In this document: piece by piece, positions 1 through 7,574 of the stretch
Position numbering within the stretch: position 1 is the first letter of the stretch
Layout of the letters: the number at the start of each line of letters is the position of its first letter
NCBI RefSeq assembly: GCF_016406145.1
Contig: NZ_CP066306.1
Location: forward strand, 4,836,001 to 4,900,000
DNA length: 64,000 nt
Source of the DNA: Pseudomonas putida
GTDB lineage: Bacteria; Pseudomonadota; Gammaproteobacteria; Pseudomonadales; Pseudomonadaceae
Direction: 5' to 3'
Made by a program: the position numbers and the translations under genes
Notes under the pieces: model-generated
What the model saw: the letters and a program-made list of their open reading frames with translations, nothing else
What the model was told of the DNA's origin: nothing
Databases searched by the model: none

Positions 1-915
1 TACGCCTGGATCGAAACCCGCCGTTACGAGCAGCTCATGGTGATTGCTCGCGAGCAGATCAAAGGCGTTGGCGATATTGCCGGCATGGCGCGCCAGCGCA
101 GCGACATGGGCGCCAGCACGCGCTCCGACGTGGTCCAGGCCGAGTCCCGGGTGGAAGGCGCCCGTGCCACCCTCGAGGAGTATCAGGCCCAGTACGAGCG
201 GTGGCGCTCGACCCTCGCCGCCCTGCTCGGCCGCGTCGCACCGCCGGCCCTGGCCGAAGAAACGCCCCCCGAACTCAACCAGGCCTGCAAGCGCCCACCG
301 CAAGCCGACGACCGCCTGCCTGCAGTGCTCATGGCCCTGGCCCTGCGCGCGCAATCCAAAGCCGAACTGGCACAGGCCAAGGCCGAGGCCTACCCGACAC
401 TGTCGCTGCAGCCGCAGGTCAACCACTACCTGGACAACGACTACGACCGCGACAACAACCGCCTCGACCGTACCCAGGCGGGCATTTACCTGAACCTCGA
501 AGTGCCGATCTACCAAGGCGGCGCCATCAGCGCCCGCAGCCGCGCGGCCGGACATGCCCTGACCGCCGCCGATTCCGCCGAAGACGCCGCACGCCTGCAG
601 GCCCGCCGAGGGCTGGCCGAAGCCATGGCGCAAACCTCGGGGCTGGGCCGCCGGCTGAGTTCGCTGGAGGCGCGCCAGGCCAGCATCAAGGAAGCACGCA
701 TGCTCTACGGCCGGCAATACCTGGACCTGGGCACGCGCCCGCTGCTCGACCTGCTCAATGCCGAGCAGGAAATCTACCAGTCGCGCTTCGAACTTGCCGG
801 CACCCGTTCCGACCTGCTGCGCCTGGATGTCGACTGCCTGTACAACACCGGCGCCCTGCGCATGGCCTTAGGCCTTGAAGGGCGCAACCTGCAAGGGGTG
901 GAGATCGAGCCATGA
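1..915 (+). CDS. TolC-family outer membrane protein of a type I secretion system (5' end cut off)
   Basis: The frame is open from base 1, so the N-terminus lies outside the window; 304 residues remain. The protein is rich in long amphipathic helices (AQSKAELAQAKAEAYPTLSL, LLDLLNAEQEIYQSRFELAG), the hallmark of TolC-type outer membrane channels, and has the family's VPIYQGG-type motif before the second helical hairpin. Its stop overlaps the start of an ABC exporter gene by ATGA, and a HlyD-type adaptor follows, so it should be the outer membrane part of that exporter. By synteny remembered from P. putida this exporter serves a large adhesin (LapF) encoded just upstream; that is inference because the upstream gene is not in the window. 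Confidence 0.9.
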   Translation, partial: YAWIETRRYEQLMVIAREQIKGVGDIAGMARQRSDMGASTRSDVVQAESRVEGARATLEEYQAQYERWRSTLAALLGRVAPPALAEETPPELNQACKRPPQADDRLPAVLMALALRAQSKAELAQAKAEAYPTLSLQPQVNHYLDNDYDRDNNRLDRTQAGIYLNLEVPIYQGGAISARSRAAGHALTAADSAEDAARLQARRGLAEAMAQTSGLGRRLSSLEARQASIKEARMLYGRQYLDLGTRPLLDLLNAEQEIYQSRFELAGTRSDLLRLDVDCLYNTGALRMALGLEGRNLQGVEIEP

Positions 916-3080
916 ACGATACCGTCAACCTGAGCCAAGCCACGCAGCAGCAAAACCCGGAGCAGGCTATCGTCCATCGGCCGGACCTTGGCCCGTGGCT
1001 TGAAGTCATGCTGCAGGTCGCCCACCACTACCGGTTGGATGTATCCCCACAGCGCATTCGCCTGGCGGCCGTGGAAGATGCCCGGCCGCTGGATGAAATC
1101 CTGCGCCACATGGCGCGCCAGGCAGGCCTGTCGCTGCGCTTCGTGCGCTTCGATGCCAAAGCCCTGCGGCAATGGCGTACACCACTGGTGCTGGAACTCG
1201 ACGATGGCCAGTTGGCTGTGGTCGAAGCCGTGACCGAGGACAACGAGCTGGCCGTGGTGTTCGCCGGCGATCAGAGCCTCACCTCGCGCCTGCCCCGCGA
1301 AGCGCTCGAAGGGCGCATCAACCGCGTGGCACTGATGCGCCCGGCTCGGCCGTTGCGCGATGTGCGTACCGACGACTACACCGCCCCGTACGACCGCCAC
1401 TGGTTCGCCCGCATCGTCCTGCGAGACCTGCGCCCGTATGGGCAGGTGATGGTCGCCTCGCTGGTGGCCAACGTGCTTGCCCTGGCCGGCGTGCTGTTCT
1501 CGATGCAGGTGTATGACCGGGTGATCCCCGCCGAGTCCCTGCCCACCCTGTACGTGCTGTTCGGCGGTGTGGTGCTGGCGCTGGTGTTCGACTTCAGCAT
1601 GCGCCTGCTGCGCCTGAAGGTTACCGACCTGCTCGGCAAGCGCGCCGACCTGCGCGTGTCAGATCTGGTCTACGGCCATGCCCTGCGCCTGCGCAACTCG
1701 GCGCGGCCGAAGTCCACCGGCTCGTTCATTTCGCAGTTGCGCGAGCTGGAGTCGATCCGCGACCTGATCACCTCCAGCACCGCCACCGCGCTGGCAGACC
1801 TACCGTTCTTCCTGTTGTTCCTGTTCGTGTTCTGGCTGATCGGCGGCGTGCTGGTGTTTATCCCCCTGGTGGCACTGCTGGCCATGCTCCTGCCTGGCTT
1901 GCTGGCGCAGCGCCGGCTGGCACGCCTGGCCAATGCCTCGATGCGCGAATCGTCACTGCGCAACGCCATGCTGGTGGAAAGCGTCCAGGGCCTGGACGAA
2001 ATCAAGGCACTGCAGGCCGAAGCGCGCTTCGAGCGCCAATGGAACCAGTACAACGCAGCCTGCGCACACACCAACCTGCGTCTACGCACCCTGACCAACG
2101 GCCTGGTGACCTGGACCCAGAACGTGCAAGGCGCGGTGTTTGCCGTGGTCATCGTCATAGGCGCGCCAATGGTGATTGCCGGCGACCTCACCACCGGTAG
2201 CCTGGTAGCCGCCTCGATGCTTTCCTCGCGGATGATGGCGCCGCTGGCGCAGCTCACCCATGTGCTGACCCGCTGGCAGCAAGCCAAGGTGGCACTACAG
2301 GGCCTGGACAAACTGATGCAGTCACCGGTCGATCACCCCGAAGGAGAAGCCCGTGTGCACCTGCCGGCCATCCGCGGGGAGTACCGGCTGCGTCAGGCCA
2401 ATTTCCGCTACGACCCCGAGGCACCACCGGTGCTGAACATCGGCCAGCTGGACATCCGGCCGGGCGAACGCATCGCAGTGCTGGGGCGCAACGGCGCCGG
2501 TAAGTCGACCCTGCTGCAGGCGCTGGGCGGTGCCATGGACCTGGTACAAGGCGAGGTCACGCTCGACGGCATTGCCCTGGCCCACCTGGACCCGGCCGAC
2601 CTGCGCCGTGACGTCGGCTTGCTGGCGCAGTATGCGCGGCTGTTCCACGGCACCCTGCGCGAAAACCTCACCCTCGGTGCCGGCCAGGCCAGTGACCAGG
2701 AACTGGTTGCCGCGCTGGCCGCCACGGGCGCACTGGACTTCGTGCGCCGGCTACCCAAAGGCATGGACCACCTGATTCTGGAAGGTGGCCTGGGCCTGTC
2801 CGGCGGGCAACGCCAGGCACTGGTGCTGGCACGTTTGCTGGTGCGCCAGCCGCAGGTACTGCTGCTGGATGAACCCACCGCCTCGCTGGACGACACGACC
2901 GAACGCAAACTGCTCGATAACCTCGACCGCTTCTGCCAAGGCCGCACCCTGGTGATCGCCACTCACCGTTTGAGCGTGCTGCAACGGGTCGAGCGGATCA
3001 TCGTGCTCGACGGCGGGCGCATCGTCATCGACGACAGCCGTGAAGCCGCCCTGGCCAAATTGCAAGGAGCGCAGGCATGA
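912..3080 (+). CDS. Type I secretion ABC transporter, permease fused to ATPase (LapB-like)
   Basis: A 722-residue inner membrane exporter. Residues about 20-150 resemble the C39 peptidase-like domain of adhesin and toxin exporters but carry no catalytic cysteine, so the domain should bind rather than cleave substrate. Several membrane helices follow (about 175-460). The nucleotide-binding domain shows Walker A GRNGAGKST at 525-533, signature LSGGQRQ from 629, Walker B VLLLDEPTASLDD and an ATHR switch. The ATG overlaps the upstream stop by four bases and its own stop overlaps the adaptor start in the same way, so the three genes should be translated together. The inferred substrate is a large surface adhesin with a C-terminal secretion signal. 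Confidence 0.93.
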   Translation: MNDTVNLSQATQQQNPEQAIVHRPDLGPWLEVMLQVAHHYRLDVSPQRIRLAAVEDARPLDEILRHMARQAGLSLRFVRFDAKALRQWRTPLVLELDDGQLAVVEAVTEDNELAVVFAGDQSLTSRLPREALEGRINRVALMRPARPLRDVRTDDYTAPYDRHWFARIVLRDLRPYGQVMVASLVANVLALAGVLFSMQVYDRVIPAESLPTLYVLFGGVVLALVFDFSMRLLRLKVTDLLGKRADLRVSDLVYGHALRLRNSARPKSTGSFISQLRELESIRDLITSSTATALADLPFFLLFLFVFWLIGGVLVFIPLVALLAMLLPGLLAQRRLARLANASMRESSLRNAMLVESVQGLDEIKALQAEARFERQWNQYNAACAHTNLRLRTLTNGLVTWTQNVQGAVFAVVIVIGAPMVIAGDLTTGSLVAASMLSSRMMAPLAQLTHVLTRWQQAKVALQGLDKLMQSPVDHPEGEARVHLPAIRGEYRLRQANFRYDPEAPPVLNIGQLDIRPGERIAVLGRNGAGKSTLLQALGGAMDLVQGEVTLDGIALAHLDPADLRRDVGLLAQYARLFHGTLRENLTLGAGQASDQELVAALAATGALDFVRRLPKGMDHLILEGGLGLSGGQRQALVLARLLVRQPQVLLLDEPTASLDDTTERKLLDNLDRFCQGRTLVIATHRLSVLQRVERIIVLDGGRIVIDDSREAALAKLQGAQA

Positions 3081-4261
3081 GCAACCATGAACTCCCCGCG
3101 TCCTACCTGGATGGCCAGGACGATCAGGCCGTGCTGCGCGCAGGCCGCGTCATCACCGTGTGTGCGCTGATGCTGGCCGCGTTCCTGGCCTGGGCCGCCT
3201 GGTTCGAGGTCACCGAAGTCTCTACCGGCACCGGCAAAGTGATCCCCAGCTCACGCGAGCAGGTGATCCAGTCGTTCGAAGGCGGCATCGTCGCCGAGAT
3301 GAATGTGGCCGAAGGCGACCTGGTCGAGCGCGGCCAGGTGCTGGCCCAGCTCGACCCGACCAAGACCGCCTCCAGCGTCGGTGAAAGCGAGGCCAAGTAC
3401 CGTGCTGCCACGGCCAGCGTTGCGCGCTTGCGCGCCGAGGTCACCGGCAAGCCGCTGGCCTTCCCCGACAGCTTGCGCGATTCGCCGGACCTGATCGACG
3501 CCGAAACCGCGCTGTACCAGACCCGCCGCCGCGGCCTGGAACAGACCCTGGCGGGCATCGAGGACTCGCTGCGGCTGGTGCGCAGCGAACTGCAGATCAC
3601 CGAAAACCTGGCCAAGATGGGCGCCTCCAGCCGGGTCGAAGTGATCCGCCTCAACCGCCAACGCTCGGAACTCGAGCTCAAGGCCAACGAAGCACGGTCC
3701 GATTACCTGGTACGCGCCCGCGAAGAACTGGCCAAGGCCAGCGCCGAAGCCGACAGCCTCTCGGAAGTGATCCGCGGACGCAGTGATTCGCTGTCACGCC
3801 TGACCTTGCGCTCGCCGGTGCGCGGCATCGTCAAGGACATCGAGGTCAACACCCTGGGCGGGGTGGTACAGCCCGGCGGGCAGGTGATGAAGATCGTGCC
3901 GATGGACGAACGCTTGCTGATCGAGACGCGCATCGCCCCCCGGGACATCGCCTTCATCCACCCCGACCAGGCGGCCAAGGTGAAGATCAGTGCCTATGAC
4001 TATTCGGTGTATGGCGGGCTGGAGGGCAAAGTGGTGGGCATCTCGCCCGATACCCTGCAGGATGAGGTGAAACCGGAGATCTATTATTACCGGGTGTTCA
4101 TCCGTACCGAGCAGGACAGCCTGCAGAACAAGGCCGGCAAGCGCTTTGCGATCGTGCCGGGGATGATTGCCACGGTGGATATCCGCACGGGCGAAAAAAC
4201 CATTCTCGATTACCTGATCAAGCCGCTGAACCGCGCCAAGGAGGCCTTGCGCGAGCGCTAA
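3077..4261 (+). CDS. HlyD-family membrane fusion protein of the type I secretion system (LapC-like)
   Basis: A 394-residue periplasmic adaptor linking the inner membrane exporter to the outer membrane channel. It has one N-terminal membrane helix (about 23-42), a lipoyl-like half (VIQSFEGGIVAEMNVAEGD), a long helical hairpin (about 115-245), the second lipoyl half (LRSPVRGIVKDIEVNTLGGV) and a C-terminal beta-barrel segment ending in a typical ILDYLIKPL tail. Length and domain order fit the HlyD/LapC family. It is the last gene of the three-gene set, and an inverted pair of REP-like palindromes follows immediately. Confidence 0.93.
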   Translation: MSNHELPASYLDGQDDQAVLRAGRVITVCALMLAAFLAWAAWFEVTEVSTGTGKVIPSSREQVIQSFEGGIVAEMNVAEGDLVERGQVLAQLDPTKTASSVGESEAKYRAATASVARLRAEVTGKPLAFPDSLRDSPDLIDAETALYQTRRRGLEQTLAGIEDSLRLVRSELQITENLAKMGASSRVEVIRLNRQRSELELKANEARSDYLVRAREELAKASAEADSLSEVIRGRSDSLSRLTLRSPVRGIVKDIEVNTLGGVVQPGGQVMKIVPMDERLLIETRIAPRDIAFIHPDQAAKVKISAYDYSVYGGLEGKVVGISPDTLQDEVKPEIYYYRVFIRTEQDSLQNKAGKRFAIVPGMIATVDIRTGEKTILDYLIKPLNRAKEALRER

Positions 4262-4366
4262 GGGCCGCTGCGCGGCCATCGCCGGCAAGCCGGCTCCCAC
4301 AGGAACTGCACAAGCCGTTGGCGCACTGGTGACCTTGCAGGAGCCGGCTTGCCGGCGATAGGGCCA
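4262..4366. repeat. Inverted pair of REP-like palindromes
   Basis: Two copies of a 23-30 base element with the core ATCGCCGGCAAGCCGGCTCC face each other at 4262-4303 and 4339-4366, with about 35 bases between them. The same core recurs near 6515, 15838, 15916, 42661 and 42723. Such pairs (BIME-like) are typical of intergenic DNA in the P. putida group. Here the pair sits between the secretion genes and cheV and could also limit read-through. Confidence 0.85.
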
Positions 4367-4444
4367 GCAAAGGCTGCCGCCAAGTTAAAGCCCAGCCCGA
4401 ACAGGCCGATAACCGGTTATCCCCTGTCTTCCATGAAGGTCACC

Positions 4445-5344
4445 ATGGCCACGCAAAATGCCCGCGCGGACGCGTTGTCCCTGCTGCTGTTCACCCTGCG
4501 CAGCGGCAAGCTGATGGCAATCAACCTGCTCAAGGTCAGCGAGATCATCCCTTGCCCGTCGCTGACCAGGTTGCCCGAATCGCACCCCCACGTGAAAGGC
4601 GTGGCGACGCTGCGCGGCAACCCGCTGTCGGTGATCGACCTGTCGCGGGCCATCGGTGAACGCCCGCTGGCCGACCCGGACGGTGGCTGCCTGATCGTCA
4701 CCGAGATCAGCCGCTCGCGCCAGGGCCTGCATGTGCAGGCAGTGAGCCGCATCATCCACTGCCTGAGCACCGACATCAAGCCGCCGCCCTTTGGCTCGGG
4801 CAACCGCTCGTTCATCACCGGCGTGACCCGTGTCGACAATACCTTGGTGCAGGTGCTGGACATCGAAAAGGTGATCCATGCCATCGCCCCGCCGGAGCCG
4901 GAGCCCGCTCCGGGCAAGCTGAACGAAGAAGACGCCAGCCTGTTGGCCGCCGCCAACATCCTGGTGGTGGACGACAGCCAGGTGGCGCTGCAACAGTCGG
5001 TGCACACCCTGCGTAACCTGGGCATCGACTGCCACACCGCACGCAGCGCCAAGGATGCAATCAACGTGCTGCTGGAGCTGCAGGGCACCGCGCAGGAGAT
5101 CAACATCATCGTGTCCGACATCGAGATGTCGGAGATGGACGGCTATGCCTTCACCCGCACCCTGCGCGAAACACCGGACTTCCAGCACCTCTACGTGCTG
5201 CTGCACACCTCGCTGGACAGCGCGATGAGTGCCGAGAAGGCCAGGTTGGCGGGGGCCAATGCCATCCTGACCAAGTTCTCCTCACCGGAGCTGACCGATT
5301 GCCTGGTGGTGGCGGCACGCACGGTAGTGTTTGCCGAGCGATGA
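4445..5344 (+). CDS. CheV-type chemotaxis coupling protein (CheW domain plus receiver)
   Basis: 299 residues from the chosen ATG. An N-terminal CheW domain (about 10-150, FTLRSGKLMAINLLKVSEII) is followed by a response-regulator receiver (about 170-299) with acidic residues ILVVDDS and predicted phospho-acceptor Asp225 in VSDIEMSEMDG; the usual conserved lysine lies in LTKFSSPE. CheV proteins couple chemoreceptors to CheA in the cytoplasm and are tuned by phosphorylation. AAGG lies six bases before the ATG at 4445; an in-frame ATG at 4433 is possible, and a further upstream frame would run back into the REP repeats and is unlikely. Chemoreceptor-type genes occur elsewhere in the window but not beside it. 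Confidence 0.9.
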   Translation: MATQNARADALSLLLFTLRSGKLMAINLLKVSEIIPCPSLTRLPESHPHVKGVATLRGNPLSVIDLSRAIGERPLADPDGGCLIVTEISRSRQGLHVQAVSRIIHCLSTDIKPPPFGSGNRSFITGVTRVDNTLVQVLDIEKVIHAIAPPEPEPAPGKLNEEDASLLAAANILVVDDSQVALQQSVHTLRNLGIDCHTARSAKDAINVLLELQGTAQEINIIVSDIEMSEMDGYAFTRTLRETPDFQHLYVLLHTSLDSAMSAEKARLAGANAILTKFSSPELTDCLVVAARTVVFAER

Positions 5345-5440
5345 TGGCCGTGCTGTCATATTCAGCGACAAACTCCCTGGCCTGTTGCCAGGGATGACTC
5401 GGTCATACTTCCCCCCCTCGAACGTTTCACGGTACAGCGT

Positions 5441-5752
5441 ATGAAGTTTTTCAGCTCTCTCCTGATCGCCTGCGCCCTTTTCAGCGGTGTTGCCCAGGCC
5501 TCCAGCAGCCAGGCCTGGAACGAACAACGCCAGCAGATGCTCAAGGCCTGCCTGGCCGCCAGCCAGTTCAAGGATGCCCACGCCCGCGGCAAGCCCGCAG
5601 AGTTCGATGACCAGGTCGGCTTCAGCGCCCTGGTCATCGAAGGGGTGTATCCACAAACGCACATGCAGCAACGCACCGGCTCCGAGCTGTGCTTGTACGA
5701 CCGCCAGCACCAGCGGGCCTTCGTCAGCGAATGGAACCCAGACGCCAAGTGA
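5441..5752 (+). CDS. Small exported protein of unknown function
   Basis: 103 residues with a clear signal peptide (MKFFSSLLIACALFSGVAQA, cleavage likely after AQA). The mature part of about 83 residues has two cysteines (KACLAAS and SELCLYD) that could form a disulfide in the periplasm. I do not recognise the family. Its stop overlaps the GTG start of the next gene by four bases (GTGA), so the two are probably cotranslated. A short inverted repeat (TCCCTGG/CCAGGGA, near 5374-5394) lies upstream. Confidence 0.75.
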   Translation: MKFFSSLLIACALFSGVAQASSSQAWNEQRQQMLKACLAASQFKDAHARGKPAEFDDQVGFSALVIEGVYPQTHMQQRTGSELCLYDRQHQRAFVSEWNPDAK

Positions 5753-6483
5753 ACGACTCTCTGCGTTTTGCCTGTACCGGCTGTGGCAAGTGCTGCACCG
5801 GCCACCATGTACCACTGACCCTGGCCGAGTCGCGCCAGTGGGCGGCATCCGGCGGCCAGGTGGTGGTGCTGATCGAAGCCTTTGTGGAGGATGGCCCGGG
5901 GATGCCGGCAGACCAGCGTGAGCATGTGCTGCGCCGCTCGCACCCGGTGCCTTGCGGTGACAGCGAGGTACGGGTTTCGGTGACCTTTGCCGCGTTCAAC
6001 CCTGGGCGCTGCCGCAACCTGGACGAAAACGACCTGTGCACCATCTACGAGAGCCGGCCGCTGGTCTGTCGCATCTACCCGGTGGAAATCAACCCGCACA
6101 TTCCGCTAAGGCCAGAGAACAAGGACTGCCCGCCCGAGGCTTGGGAGCAAGGGCCTGAGCTGATTCATGGTTCGTTGCCGGTGGACCCGGCGCTGCTGGC
6201 ACTCGTGCAAGCGTCCCGGCAGGCAGATCGTGATGACATCGCGGCCAAGGTTGCCGTGTGCCAGGCCTTGGGCATGACCATCAGCGCGCTCAAGGGCAAT
6301 GGCTTCACGGCCTACCTTCCGGACATGGGCGCCTTGGCTGCGGCGCTGGCGGATGTACCGCCACCGCACGATGCGCCGTGGGCGCTGCACGTGCAGGACA
6401 CCGCCCTGCTGGCCAAACTGCAGGCGCAGGGCTTGCAGGCTGGCGACACGCCTTCGCAGTACTACGCCTTCATCGGTTTCTAG
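5749..6483 (+). CDS. YkgJ-family cysteine-cluster protein
   Basis: 244 residues read from a GTG that overlaps the previous stop; the reading frame upstream of it is only a shadow of that gene. The N-terminus carries the family motif CTGCGKCCTGHH (about residues 9-20), with further cysteines in NPGRCRNLDENDLCTIYESRP and LVCRIYPVE, together a CxxCxxCC-type metal or Fe-S binding pattern. The C-terminal half is not conserved enough for me to assign. The function is unknown; coupling to a small exported protein gives no clear pathway. Confidence 0.85.
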   Translation: MNDSLRFACTGCGKCCTGHHVPLTLAESRQWAASGGQVVVLIEAFVEDGPGMPADQREHVLRRSHPVPCGDSEVRVSVTFAAFNPGRCRNLDENDLCTIYESRPLVCRIYPVEINPHIPLRPENKDCPPEAWEQGPELIHGSLPVDPALLALVQASRQADRDDIAAKVAVCQALGMTISALKGNGFTAYLPDMGALAAALADVPPPHDAPWALHVQDTALLAKLQAQGLQAGDTPSQYYAFIGF

Positions 6484-6514
6484 CAAAGCCAGCACCAAAT
6501 CCCGGCGATCTCCC

Positions 6515-6591
6515 TGTGGGAGCCCGGCTTGCTGGCGATCCCCATGTGGGAGCCGGGCTTGCCGGCGATGGGCCGCAAAGCGGCCCCACAA
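6515..6591. repeat. Two tandem REP-like palindromes
   Basis: Two copies in the same orientation, TGTGGGAGCCCGGCTTGCTGGCGAT and TGTGGGAGCCGGGCTTGCCGGCGAT; the second continues into GGGCCGCAAAGCGGCCCCAC, a strong hairpin. They lie between the ends of two convergent genes and may act as a bidirectional stop. Unlike the other pairs in the window the copies are head-to-tail. Confidence 0.8.
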
Positions 6592-6595
6592 CCGC

Positions 6596-6847
6596 TTAAG
6601 CGCTGCGGTTCATGCCCATTTCCATGTCGTTGATCAGTGCTTTGGCCATGGCACTGAGAATGCGTGCCGCACTGCCTGCGATCATGTTGCCTTCCATCTC
6701 GGCTTCCTCGCTCAAATGCCGGATACAACCGAGCAAGACCGACAGCTCGTCGAAAGCATGATCGAGCGGTATGCCCGGCTGGATGGCGTACAACTCGAGG
6801 AATGTTTCCTTGCCGGCTGTGCTGCGCGATTTCAGTTCATCACTCAT
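6596..6847 (-). CDS. DUF3077-like small protein
   Basis: 83 residues. The pattern FLELYAIQPGIPLDHAFDELSVLLGCIRHL matches what I remember of DUF3077 proteins of Pseudomonas: a short 'PG(I/V)P' segment followed by a helix. There is no signal peptide or membrane segment. The start ATG overlaps the stop of the preceding gene (ATGA), so the pair forms a two-gene operon. The function is unknown; the family is largely restricted to Pseudomonas and often multicopy, as far as I recall. Confidence 0.75.
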   Translation of the reverse strand: MSDELKSRSTAGKETFLELYAIQPGIPLDHAFDELSVLLGCIRHLSEEAEMEGNMIAGSAARILSAMAKALINDMEMGMNRSA

Positions 6848-7095
6848 GGATGATCTCCTTGCATCGCCATATGGGCGACAAGGACACGCAGCAGTTCAGT
6901 GAGAATGCCGAGGTTTTCCAGCAGCGCGTAGCGATGGTCTTCGGCTTCGGTGTCGAGGTAGAGCTGGCTGGTTTTACAGAGGCAGTCCATCAGCGCGGCA
7001 GCGTGAGACCTGGCGTCTTCCGGGGAGAGGTCGGCGATGATTGTGATGTAAGGGATCGGGAATGAGTCCGGTGGATCGGGAACGATTTTTTTCAT
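6844..7095 (-). CDS. DUF6124-like small protein
   Basis: 83 residues beginning MKKIVPDPPDSFPIPY, the K-x-x-PDPP opening I associate with DUF6124 proteins, followed by helical sequence (EDARSHAAALMDCLCKTSQLYL). The start is fixed by CAGGAAAG seven bases before the ATG at 7095; the same frame stays open 50 codons further upstream, but that part overlaps a structured leader and lacks a ribosome-binding site. It is the first gene of the pair with the DUF3077-like gene. The function is unknown. Confidence 0.72.
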   Translation of the reverse strand: MKKIVPDPPDSFPIPYITIIADLSPEDARSHAAALMDCLCKTSQLYLDTEAEDHRYALLENLGILTELLRVLVAHMAMQGDHP

Positions 7096-7270
7096 GATGA
7101 CTTTCCTGAAGATGCTATTGGAAAGCGACCACCTTGTTCTTCTCACGGATTGGGTGGCAGCCGTACGCGAGGTGAGAAGACCGCGTCCAGGAACCGCGGC
7201 CCGGACCGAAGCCCGCACACGCACGGCTGCCATGAAAAATGGCATCCTGGATACAGCTGCGGCTTCTCAC
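7096..7270 (-). promoter_or_regulatory. Structured leader of the DUF6124-DUF3077 operon with mutually exclusive pairings
   Basis: Read on the minus strand the leader contains, in order, GTGAGAAG (7270-7263), CCAGGAT (7250-7244), a small hairpin TGCCAT/ATGGCA, GGCAGCCGT (7231-7223), TTCCTGG (7193-7187), CTTCTCAC (7179-7172), ACGGCTGCC (7164-7156) and GTGAGAAG (7146-7139), then the ribosome-binding site CAGGAA (7108-7103). CTTCTCAC can pair with either GTGAGAAG; GGCAGCCGT pairs with ACGGCTGCC across it; TTCCTGG can pair with CCAGGAT or with CAGGAA. These sets cannot all form together. The complementarity is seen directly; the switching role is inference. Confidence 0.6.
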
Positions 7271-7432
7271 GGCCGCTCGCCGTTGTGGCGAACCGTGAAG
7301 TTATCGCTGAAACAGTTCCCCGCCTATCAGACGCCATCCGACAGAGCGCGTAGGATAATTCGTCATGGCTGCGCTCTTGAAGCATCTGGTTTCAGATTCA
7401 GAATCTTCTTACGGATCAAGGGGAGCAGAGGT

Positions 7433-7456
7433 ATGAATCAGTCAGGATCGCGTTAG
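7433..7456 (+). CDS. Seven-codon minigene upstream of the RND operon
   Basis: ATG at 7433 is followed by six more codons and TAG (MNQSGSR). AAGGGGAG at 7418-7425 sits seven bases before the ATG, a better ribosome-binding site than most full genes here have. It ends about 118 bases before the RND adaptor start. Short translated leaders control several drug-responsive genes in bacteria, so it may be a leader peptide; a chance match is possible. Confidence 0.35.
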   Translation: MNQSGSR

Positions 7457-7476
7457 GGCTGCCAACTGCCCCCAAC

Positions 7477-7502
7477 CTGTCAGCGCTGTCAGCCAGCTGT
7501 CA
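7477..7502. promoter_or_regulatory. Three CTGTCA direct repeats upstream of the RND operon
   Basis: CTGTCA occurs at 7477-7482, 7486-7491 and 7497-7502, spaced 9 and 11 bases, about one helical turn. OmpR-type regulators commonly bind tandem direct repeats with such spacing, and an OmpR-type regulator is encoded at the end of the operon. The repeats are seen directly; the binding is inference. Confidence 0.4.
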
Positions 7503-7574
7503 CGCTGCCGACCCGGTCACAGCGCTATAAGCTTCAATAACCGCCCCCTCCTCTTGGCCAAGGTGCCCGCGCCG

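Noticed and set aside
4262..4366. Repeat clusters as a possible CRISPR array
   Set aside because: The repeats occur in isolated inverted or tandem pairs with no regular spacing and no cas genes, and match REP elements.
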